From assembly GCA_028281165.1 (NCBI GenBank), contig JANQKI010000253.1, forward strand, positions 25,995 through 89,994: DNA of 64,000 nucleotides. The letters are read 5' to 3'. Position numbers and translations under genes: made by a program. The stretch's first letter is position 1. Every line of letters starts with the position of its first letter. This document shows, piece after piece, positions 18,855 to 26,068 of this stretch. This stretch comes from Opitutaceae bacterium (lineage in GTDB: Bacteria; Verrucomicrobiota; Verrucomicrobiia; Opitutales; Opitutaceae). The notes beneath the pieces were generated by a model. It was not told the origin of the DNA. It searched no databases and was given only the letters and a program-made list of their open reading frames with translations.

Positions 18855-19457
18855 CTAGATTTCGCTCGAAAGACTCAGGTCGGAACTAGCAGTGCCTTCC
18901 AGTTCTTCCAGTTCTCTTCTCAATCTCTCGGCTTCTTCCAACGCATCACGTTCACGTTGCTCCATTTCATCTAGTGTTTTCTTGCGCTCCAAGGCCGCTG
19001 CCTTCTTGGCCTGAAGAGCCTTGAGGTCTGCTTCGGCGCTTTCGGCGCGAGCTGTCATCTCGTCGAGCTCTGTATCGGTAATTCTAAAGCCTTCCGCGAT
19101 ATCCAGTTCCTCTTGAATTTGGGCTTTCTCTTTTTCCTGAGATCTTTTCTGAACCGCAATCGCCTGACTATAAGCTCTTTGCTGCGCTAGCTCATTCTGT
19201 CTTTTCGCTTCCTTGCTTTGCTGGATGGCCCCGATAGTAGCCCCAACGATGGCTCCGGCTGCTCCGGCTGCTGCTATTGTACCGGTGTCGCCGCCTGCCA
19301 GGGCCCCTGCTCCTGCTCCGACCAGCGCGCCGGTTCCTCCTCCCTTCACTGTTTTTGAAGTAGCAGGACCTGCACAGCCCCATTGGAACGCCAAAATTGT
19401 CACGGAAACAATTGCTGCTACCGTATTCCTTAGTACTAAAGCCCTGTTCATACCCAT
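18855..19457 (-). CDS. Glycine-zipper lipoprotein with coiled-coil tail
   Basis: 200 residues. A hydrophobic leader ends at Cys28 (FQWGC, an imperfect lipobox). Next comes an Ala/Gly glycine-zipper stretch (about 38-80: GALVGAGAGALAGG, GAIVGATIGAI), a membrane-inserting motif of outer-membrane lipoproteins such as SlyB, and then a highly charged helical coiled coil (about 85-190). The Met at residue 3 is an alternative start. First gene of the - strand lipoprotein set, 217 bases from the divergent channel gene; that gap should hold promoters for both directions. Confidence 0.72.
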   Translation of the reverse strand: MGMNRALVLRNTVAAIVSVTILAFQWGCAGPATSKTVKGGGTGALVGAGAGALAGGDTGTIAAAGAAGAIVGATIGAIQQSKEAKRQNELAQQRAYSQAIAVQKRSQEKEKAQIQEELDIAEGFRITDTELDEMTARAESAEADLKALQAKKAAALERKKTLDEMEQRERDALEEAERLRRELEELEGTASSDLSLSSEI

Positions 19458-19674
19458 ATTAACTACGCAATCGCCTTTATGATTGGATTCGTTGTAACGG
19501 TGGTCATCGCAACTTTTTTGCTGACCATCGAAAATGTGCTTTGTTTCTGCAAATTTGCAATGTCGAAAATCGTTTGAAGGTTGCCCATAATTTAGGAACA
19601 GAGGCTGGATCTAACGGTTTTAGCGTGTACAATAGTTGAATCCCCCTATCATACGATAACGTAACAGATACCAC

Positions 19675-20526
19675 ATGAAGAACAAAGGGTTTTTCTCCCA
19701 AGATTTTATCGTCCAGGTAGTCGGGCTGGTTTTCTCCATAGTCTTCGTATATTCAATATACAGTAACTACATTTGGCCTAAGGCTCAAAACATCGAGATA
19801 ACCACACGACTGCAGGCAAGTCAGAACCCGGAAGCGCCGATCGAGACGAATCGATCCATTGCTGTCATCTTAAAGAACCACGAGCAGATGTTTTGTCTGA
19901 TGCTCATGCTTTGGGCGTGCATCATTATTGGATACAAATTTTTTCGAGTGCATGGCGAGCAGTCCATGCAAGGCTACCAGTTCCTCAACATTTCGCGAGG
20001 CGAGCGTATTATTCCCGAGGAAGCTCTGATTCATCACAAAGACGTTGAAGGTCAGATGCGTCGAAATGGTCGATTGCGAAACAAGATTCTGCCGGACGTG
20101 ATTCTGGCAGCCCTTCATCGCTTCGATTCCACGCAGTCAATTCAAGACGCCTCGCATGCCGTTCAAGAGCGCACGGCTATGGCTTATGAGCAACTGGAGT
20201 CCGACTTGTCCCTCGTACGCTACATTGCCTGGGCCATTCCGTCCGTTGGATTTATTGGAACAGTGCGTGGTATCGGTGAAGCCCTTTCTCATGCGGACAA
20301 GGCAATTAAGCTTGGCGATATCAGCGATGTAACAGCGAGTTTGGGTCTGGCTTTCAATTCTACGCTGATTGCTCTCGTGCTCAGTATCGTACTCATGTTT
20401 TTCGTTCATCTGCTTCAGTCGAAGCAGGAGCACTTGCTGATAGATCTGGAGGACTTCGCCACCAAGAAGGTTGTTGGGATGATGAAGAAACCCGAAAGCG
20501 AAGAAAGCAAGATTTCCTTTACCTGA
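19675..20526 (+). CDS. MotA/TolQ/ExbB-like proton-channel family protein
   Basis: 283 residues with four predicted membrane segments at about 11-30, 71-90, 181-203 and 221-247 and a cytoplasmic loop between the second and third, a MotA-like arrangement. The third segment has the family signature PSVGFIGTVRGIGEAL and the fourth is SLGLAFNSTLIALVLS, matching the pore helices of TolQ/ExbB. Such proteins form pentameric channels around two copies of an ExbD/MotB-type protein. No ExbD/TolR/MotB gene follows; an Hsp70-like gene (14-base gap) and two VWA genes with ExbD-like anchors do. A separate normal exbB-exbD pair exists at 39534-40483. Confidence 0.85.
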   Translation: MKNKGFFSQDFIVQVVGLVFSIVFVYSIYSNYIWPKAQNIEITTRLQASQNPEAPIETNRSIAVILKNHEQMFCLMLMLWACIIIGYKFFRVHGEQSMQGYQFLNISRGERIIPEEALIHHKDVEGQMRRNGRLRNKILPDVILAALHRFDSTQSIQDASHAVQERTAMAYEQLESDLSLVRYIAWAIPSVGFIGTVRGIGEALSHADKAIKLGDISDVTASLGLAFNSTLIALVLSIVLMFFVHLLQSKQEHLLIDLEDFATKKVVGMMKKPESEESKISFT

Positions 20527-20540
20527 GTATCCATTGAATA

Positions 20541-22013
20541 ATGACGACTTTAGGACTTGAGTTAAGCGACGTTGGGATCCACGCCGTAGTGATTGAAGGG
20601 GATGGCTCCTCTCGGACTCTGAATCTGGGAGCGGATTCCGAACGTTATCCGGCGTTCGCATGCGTGAAAGACGGAGGACTTGTCTTTGGGCCCGAGGCGC
20701 AGGAGCTTTCCATGGTTTATCCGAGGCGCGCTTGCTCTGAGTTCATCGATGATCTTTCTTTTCAGGCTACTGTCTTGGAAGGTTACCGAGGTCGTTTCAC
20801 GTATTCGCAACTTGCCTACAAGTTTTTTGAGCAGCTCGTAGCTCGAGTGCGCGAGGAGGTAGAGAATATCGATCATACCGTATTGGCTGTTCCAGGACAT
20901 TTCCTTGAATCTAATGAGAAGTCCGAGGAACGTCTGGGCTTGCTGCTGGGGATCTTCAACGACCTTGATATTCCGTTCGCTGGAATTCTCGATATGGCAG
21001 CGGCCTCGCTTTACAGCGAAGGGCTTTGGCATGTGCCCGAGGGGGAGTGCATTTTCCATGTGGACCTTCTCTTGCATGCCACGCATATCTCTGTTTTCCA
21101 CAAGCAAGCTGGATTGAAGCGAGTCTACTTCGCTCGGCTGCCCCAGCATGGCTTTGGTAAAATGCAAGAGCGTTTTGCAGGAGCTTTGGCGAACCGATTT
21201 CTTCAGCAGACTTCCTTTGACGTCAAAATAGATCGAAAAATCGAGAGAGCTTTTCACGCCCAGACTCGCGATATGCTTTTGCAACTAGGCCGAGTGGGCG
21301 AGGCTAGTCTCGAAGTGTCCACTCGAGAGAAATCGCGGCAGATGACGATCTCCAAAGAGATTGTAGCCATCGATCTGGCGCCGCAGGTCAAGATTCTAAC
21401 GCAAATGCTGCTTCGGGCGGTTAACGACTTCGCTGGCAAGGATGAGTCTATCCAGATCTGCTTATCGGAGAGAGCAGCAGCTATTCAGGGCTTAAAGGAA
21501 TCGATCATTTCTCAAGGGATTGGCCAAGTTAACGAGCTTCCTTTGGAAAGCGCGGCTTTTGGGGCTGCCAATTACGGCAAGAGCTGGGAGGCGGTCGACA
21601 ACGTTGAGGAAATCAGAGTTGAAACCGGCATCGATCTGGAAGGCATTTCTGACGGCTCTGCTAATGGTGGCGTTTCGCAACAGTTGGGTGTGGCGCGTTT
21701 GCTAAAGGAAGGCAGATCGCTCAATCCAACTCATATTGTCTGCGATGGATTGGCCTATGAGCTTTCTAAAGAGGAATTCGTTTTAGGGGTAGGGGAAAGC
21801 GAGGATTATGATCTCATGGTGGATCGGCATGAAGGAAGCGCTCCATTCGAGCTTTGTCGTGTCCTGAAAATCGAAGATCGTTGGGTGCTTTCAGATTCGA
21901 AAAACGACGTGATCGATGCGAGTTCAAGGTCGGGAATCAAAGGAGGAGATTCCTTGCAAGTGACGATTTTAGGACGAACGAAGAATCTACTATTCGTTCA
22001 TTGTCTCGTGTAA
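20541..22013 (+). CDS. Hsp70/actin-fold-like protein with possible FHA-like C-terminal domain
   Basis: 490 residues, soluble. The N-terminal part follows the Hsp70 layout: GLELSDVGIHAVVIEG at the start, LAVPGHFLESNEKSEERLG and then FAGILDMAAASLYS, the counterpart of the Hsp70 INEPTAAALAYG block. The phosphate-binding glycines are poorly kept (HVDLLLHATHISVF where Hsp70 has DLGGGTFD), so ATP hydrolysis is doubtful. The last 80 residues (FVLGVGESEDYDLMV, then RWVLSD and GIKGGDSLQV) resemble an FHA-type beta sandwich; this is a weak call. It lies between the channel gene and the VWA genes, suggesting a cytoplasmic regulator of that complex. Confidence 0.65.
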   Translation: MTTLGLELSDVGIHAVVIEGDGSSRTLNLGADSERYPAFACVKDGGLVFGPEAQELSMVYPRRACSEFIDDLSFQATVLEGYRGRFTYSQLAYKFFEQLVARVREEVENIDHTVLAVPGHFLESNEKSEERLGLLLGIFNDLDIPFAGILDMAAASLYSEGLWHVPEGECIFHVDLLLHATHISVFHKQAGLKRVYFARLPQHGFGKMQERFAGALANRFLQQTSFDVKIDRKIERAFHAQTRDMLLQLGRVGEASLEVSTREKSRQMTISKEIVAIDLAPQVKILTQMLLRAVNDFAGKDESIQICLSERAAAIQGLKESIISQGIGQVNELPLESAAFGAANYGKSWEAVDNVEEIRVETGIDLEGISDGSANGGVSQQLGVARLLKEGRSLNPTHIVCDGLAYELSKEEFVLGVGESEDYDLMVDRHEGSAPFELCRVLKIEDRWVLSDSKNDVIDASSRSGIKGGDSLQVTILGRTKNLLFVHCLV

Positions 22014-22043
22014 CATAAATTTAATTACAACTAATTTGAAATC

Positions 22044-23108
22044 TTGAAATTCAAACGAAAAGACACGGAGATTTTCAGCCTTTCCTTTTTGGATTGCGTT
22101 TGCTGCGGCTTTGGAGCCGTGCTCCTGCTTTTTGTGATAACCGCCAGCCGCAAGGCGGACACCCAGCTAGAGTTGAGGGCTCAGATCGATATCATCATCG
22201 GTCAAATGGAGGATGAGATCGATAAGAAGAATATTACCATCGCCAATCTTCGCAGGTCGCTAACCATTGAGCGAAAGCGCAATCAGGATTCGATCATCAC
22301 GCTGAAGGAAAAGAATAAGCTGAAGACCGAATTGGATGAAGAGCTTTCGTTGCTTCTAGCCAAACTGATGTCCTTGGAGGAGGCTCTTGGCAAGCTGATG
22401 AAAGACAAGGAGAACATGCCAACTCAGGAAGAGGAACCTCCTCTTCCGATTCCCAACGAGGAGAAGCGACAGTATTTGACGGGATTCGATATGCTTGGGG
22501 ACAACGTGCTTTTTCTCATCGAAGCTTCAGGTGGTATGACTAGCGATACTCAGGCTGAAGCCCAAGAGTTCATTGGCGCCGAAGATGACGAGAAGAGAAA
22601 GGCTCCCAAGTGGTCTCGCGTAAAGAAGGCCATGCAGTGGTTGATTGGAAATTTGAAGTTGGAATCCAACTACAAAGTCGTATTTTTCAATAATGAAATT
22701 CATGCCGTCACCACGAGATCAGGACAAGAGTGGTTCGATCCATCAGATCCAGATCTGACGGAAGAAGTGCTTGAAGAGATTGACAAGTTTGTGCCCAACG
22801 ATGGCGCGAATCTCGAACGCGCTTTTGTAATGGTAAATGAGATGCCGATTGAGCCAGACCGGGTTATTCTGATCGTGGATGGACTGCCAACCCAAGCTGA
22901 TTCCTACGATGCTCCTTCCGCGCTCGAAGATCATGACCGCATGAATATGTTTCGCATTGCCAGGAAGGCTCTGACTACCCCGATTCCCATAAATACGTTA
23001 CTCTTCCCCATGAAGGGCGACCCTGCGGCCGCCGTTCATTACTGGCGTCTTTCAGACGAAAATGGAGGAGCCATGGTTTGTCCCTCCAGGACTTGGCCGG
23101 ATATCTGA
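22044..23108 (+). CDS. Membrane-anchored VWA-domain protein A (SFLDC motif, degenerate MIDAS)
   Basis: 354 residues from a TTG start; aligning with the next gene supports this start, since both then have FSLSFLDC at residue 11. Layout: basic tail 1-10, one membrane helix 11-33 with Asp17 at its start and DCVCCGFGA, coiled coil about 38-120, and a VWA domain about 145-354. The metal site is degenerate: LFLIEASGGM where the standard is DxSxS. Topology should be cytoplasmic tail with periplasmic VWA. The Asp at the helix start is placed as in ExbD/TolR/MotB, whose Asp carries protons. The stop (23106-23108) is 1 base before the next ATG. Confidence 0.78.
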   Translation: MKFKRKDTEIFSLSFLDCVCCGFGAVLLLFVITASRKADTQLELRAQIDIIIGQMEDEIDKKNITIANLRRSLTIERKRNQDSIITLKEKNKLKTELDEELSLLLAKLMSLEEALGKLMKDKENMPTQEEEPPLPIPNEEKRQYLTGFDMLGDNVLFLIEASGGMTSDTQAEAQEFIGAEDDEKRKAPKWSRVKKAMQWLIGNLKLESNYKVVFFNNEIHAVTTRSGQEWFDPSDPDLTEEVLEEIDKFVPNDGANLERAFVMVNEMPIEPDRVILIVDGLPTQADSYDAPSALEDHDRMNMFRIARKALTTPIPINTLLFPMKGDPAAAVHYWRLSDENGGAMVCPSRTWPDI

Positions 23109-23109
23109 G

Positions 23110-24210
23110 ATGAATAAGAAAAAGCGAAAGAATAACGTATTCAGTCTTTCATTTCTCGACTGTATTTGCTGCGGGTTCGGGGCTATTATCTTATTGTTCA
23201 TCGTATCCATGGGAGTGAAGGCTAAGGAAATCAGCGAGCTGCGTGAAGCTCTGGAGCGTATCATTCAGCAAAGACTCTTGCAGGTTAGCGAATTCGAAAT
23301 GCAGACTGAAGAGCTCTCGATCTTATTAGCTATTGAGACCGAAAAGCGGAAGAAGGTCGAGGATGAGATCTCCTCTTTGGAAGCGATGATTGCCGAGCTC
23401 AAGAATCAGATTCAGGACAAGAAGTTCAGCGAGGATAAAATGCTTGTCGATTTGGACGAGCTTAAGAAGGAACTGGCGGTTCTGCAGGTCGATATCGATA
23501 TCGAACAAAAGCAAATCGAGCCAACTCCAGTTGGAGTTCCGGTCGAGAGCAACTATATCGCTTTCGTTATCGATACTTCTGGCAGTATGCGTGATTCCAG
23601 TACGGGGATGATTTGGAGTTACGTTGTACAGAAATTCGAGGAAACCGTACAATCCTATCCCGAAGTCAAAGGTATTCAACTTTTGGATGCGGATGGACAC
23701 TTCATCATGGGACGAGGCATGCGGCGCAAATGGATGGACGATTCCCCGGAAACCAGAAACCTAATGGTGCGTTCCGTTCGGCTTTATCCCTATGAGAGCG
23801 ATAGCAACCCCATGCCAGGAGTCGTGAGAGCTATCCGCACTCTCGCCGAACCTGAGAACGAGGAAATGAAGATGGGAATCTATATCTTCGGGGACGAGTT
23901 TGCCGGGCGAAACTCGGATGCGATTCTCAATACTATTGATAGGATCAATAAGAACAAGGATGGCGATCGCATCGTGCGTATCAATGCCATCGGATTTCCC
24001 AACATGATTCGGCAAGCTCTCTCCTTGAGCCAATCCGGTTTGCGGTTCGCTTCGCTTATGCGACGCTTAACGTTCGATAACGATGGAGCTTTCGTCGCTT
24101 TGGAACGTCAATCCCTGATGGAAATCGAAAAAGAGAATCGAGATAGATACCCTCGCCTTCCTCCAAGGCAGCCTACCGGACCATCCATTATCTTTGGTCC
24201 TGGAATTTAA
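23110..24210 (+). CDS. Membrane-anchored VWA-domain protein B (SFLDC motif, intact MIDAS)
   Basis: 366 residues from the ATG at 23110; the open frame back to 23062 only overlaps the previous gene. The architecture is that of VWA protein A: basic tail, helix 11-33 with Asp17 and DCICCGFGA, coiled coil about 37-137, then VWA about 145-366. Here the metal-binding motif is intact (VIDTSGSM, Asp155, Ser157, Ser159), so it can probably bind a metal-dependent ligand. The two proteins look like diverged duplicates that could form a heterodimer inside the channel subunit. The C terminus is Pro/Arg-rich. Confidence 0.8.
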   Translation: MNKKKRKNNVFSLSFLDCICCGFGAIILLFIVSMGVKAKEISELREALERIIQQRLLQVSEFEMQTEELSILLAIETEKRKKVEDEISSLEAMIAELKNQIQDKKFSEDKMLVDLDELKKELAVLQVDIDIEQKQIEPTPVGVPVESNYIAFVIDTSGSMRDSSTGMIWSYVVQKFEETVQSYPEVKGIQLLDADGHFIMGRGMRRKWMDDSPETRNLMVRSVRLYPYESDSNPMPGVVRAIRTLAEPENEEMKMGIYIFGDEFAGRNSDAILNTIDRINKNKDGDRIVRINAIGFPNMIRQALSLSQSGLRFASLMRRLTFDNDGAFVALERQSLMEIEKENRDRYPRLPPRQPTGPSIIFGPGI

Positions 24211-24304
24211 AGGCCGCAGCTTGCTTTTCCTGTTGGGGTAAATGGTTTTGCTGATGCATCCTCTTGCCTAAATCGCGACAAGAGTGTGTTCTCATACGAA
24301 ATTC

Positions 24305-24841
24305 ATGAGTCCCAAGAATATACTTGTTTGGAGCTTCAGTCTTTTCTCCTTCCTTCTCGTGGCCTTGCTAGGCTTCGGTCTCATCCTCCCCAGCGATTAT
24401 AAAATTGAGCGGGAAATAGCGATCAGCTCCTCTTCTGACGAAGTTCATAAATTCGTCGGCGATCTATCTCAATGGGATAAATGGACGCCTTGGAAAGAAG
24501 CTGACCCTACCTTGAAAATTACTTTGGGCGACCAAGTAAAAGGTGTTGGAGCTTCTCAATCCTGGCGAGGGAAAGACGGTGCGGGGCGTCTCGTATTCAT
24601 AAAGAGCGATCCCGAGGAAGGTGTGGCTTTTGAAATGCAATTCAACAACGACACCAACAAGACGTTAGGCTCCGTTTCGTATCGAGGCAACAATGACGAT
24701 GTAATCGTCACCTGGACGATGCAGGGCGGTTTGGATATTCCGATTATTGGGCCCTATTTCGCGCTTATGATCGGTTCGAACGCGGGCCCGATGTTCGATA
24801 AAGGCTTGGCCAATTTAAAGAGAGTGGTGGAAAATTCCTAG
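24305..24841 (+). CDS. SRPBCC-family protein with N-terminal membrane anchor
   Basis: The ATG at 24305 gives 178 residues; a GTG at 24284 would add 7. A membrane helix (about 5-27) precedes a START/SRPBCC ligand-binding fold with EIAISSSSDEVHKFVGDL and QWDKWTPWKEADP, typical of polyketide-cyclase/AHA1-like proteins. Ligand unknown. It converges with the hlyD-like gene with a 3-base gap. Confidence 0.75.
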   Translation: MSPKNILVWSFSLFSFLLVALLGFGLILPSDYKIEREIAISSSSDEVHKFVGDLSQWDKWTPWKEADPTLKITLGDQVKGVGASQSWRGKDGAGRLVFIKSDPEEGVAFEMQFNNDTNKTLGSVSYRGNNDDVIVTWTMQGGLDIPIIGPYFALMIGSNAGPMFDKGLANLKRVVENS

Positions 24842-24844
24842 ATT

Positions 24845-26068
24845 CTATCTTTCCGAGAACGCATTCATCTTCGCCCGTAGTAAAGGCTTAAGCAAGTAGT
24901 CTAGAATGCTTTTCTTGCCGGTCAGTATGTCTACTTCAACTACCATGCCAGGAATTATAGACAATTCCTCGTCATTGTTTCTCAAAGACCTATCTCCAGT
25001 CCGTACTTTTATCTGATAAAAGCTCTCACCCTGTTCATTGGTAAATGTATCCGCGCTGATCTGTTCCACCGTTCCATCAAGTCCGCCGTAAATGGAAAAA
25101 TCGTAAGCCGTAAGCTTAACGGTAGCTTTTTGTTTCGGTCTAATAAAAGCAATGTCCGACGGGTTTATGTTGGCTTCGACCAGCAATGAACCCTCCAGAG
25201 GCACAATTTCAACAATGGGAGCTCCTGGCTGGATGACGCCTCCTATGGTGTTGATGTGAACCTTGTTGATCGTGCCGTAAACGGGTGAGCGAATAGTGGC
25301 TCGTTTAACTTTGTCCTCGTAGGCCCCGATGCTTTCCTCCAGCTGCTCTAATTTAGAGCTGGTCTCATTTCGCCGCGCCATGACTTCGTTCATGTAGTCG
25401 GCTCGAATCTTCAACAACTCGCCTTCTAGATCGTTTACTGCTGTCTCAAGACGGAGCAGCTCTACACGAGAAACGACGCCAGTCTCAGCTAGCGGCTTTG
25501 TAATGTCCAATTCACTACGTTTTAGTTCGAGGCTTTTTGAAAGGTATTCCTCGTTTCGTATCAGATTGGTTCGCCTGGTGTTGAAGAGAGTCGTTTCGCT
25601 TTTTACCAAATCCTGCCGATTGTCCAAAATGATCTGCGGAAAATCGATCGATTCGCTCTCGCTCGCTTCCGCATTGAGTCTTGCGACTTTTGCCAGCAAG
25701 TTGTCGTAACCCGCCTTGTTTTCGCGGTAGTTGGCCGAGAAGGCTGTATCATCGATCAACAACAGGACTTGTCCCTCTTCTACAGTTTGCCCTTCTTCGA
25801 TATAGATATCCGATAGAATGCCGCCTTCAAGACTCTGCACGATTTTTGTGGATCCAGAGGGGATGACCTTCCCTTGACCTCGTGTTACTTCATTAACCTT
25901 GGCATTTGCAGCCCAAATTATGAATACAACTACGAAGGCGGTTATAGCGAACAGCAGTATATTCGCATAGGGCATCTTTTCCTCGAGAAAGGCCGCCTTG
26001 CAATCAGCAATAAAGTCGAGATCCTCCGTTTGGACCTTACCGTTTTCTTCTTTCACTTCCTGACTCAT
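24845..26068 (-). CDS. Type I secretion membrane-fusion (HlyD-family) protein
   Basis: Periplasmic adaptor linking the inner-membrane ABC transporter to TolC. 407 residues: cytoplasmic tail, one membrane helix (about 36-55), then the lipoyl/barrel block GQGKVIPSGSTKIVQSLEGG and VEEGQVLLLIDDT, a long alpha-hairpin, and the return half-motif ATIRSPVYGTINKV. The C-terminal part has GMVVEVDILTGKKSILDYLL, typical of HlyD/PrtE. Last gene of a four-gene - strand operon; it overlaps the ABC gene by one base. Confidence 0.9.
   Translation of the reverse strand: MSQEVKEENGKVQTEDLDFIADCKAAFLEEKMPYANILLFAITAFVVVFIIWAANAKVNEVTRGQGKVIPSGSTKIVQSLEGGILSDIYIEEGQTVEEGQVLLLIDDTAFSANYRENKAGYDNLLAKVARLNAEASESESIDFPQIILDNRQDLVKSETTLFNTRRTNLIRNEEYLSKSLELKRSELDITKPLAETGVVSRVELLRLETAVNDLEGELLKIRADYMNEVMARRNETSSKLEQLEESIGAYEDKVKRATIRSPVYGTINKVHINTIGGVIQPGAPIVEIVPLEGSLLVEANINPSDIAFIRPKQKATVKLTAYDFSIYGGLDGTVEQISADTFTNEQGESFYQIKVRTGDRSLRNNDEELSIIPGMVVEVDILTGKKSILDYLLKPLLRAKMNAFSER

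Noticed and set aside
20562..21284. 240-codon open frame antisense to the Hsp70-like gene
   Set aside because: Fully opposite a better-supported gene in operon context; no recognisable domain.
19675..24210. Zorya-type phage defence or flagellar MotAB
   Set aside because: No ZorC/ZorD helicase or nuclease, no MotB peptidoglycan-binding domain and no flagellar genes nearby.
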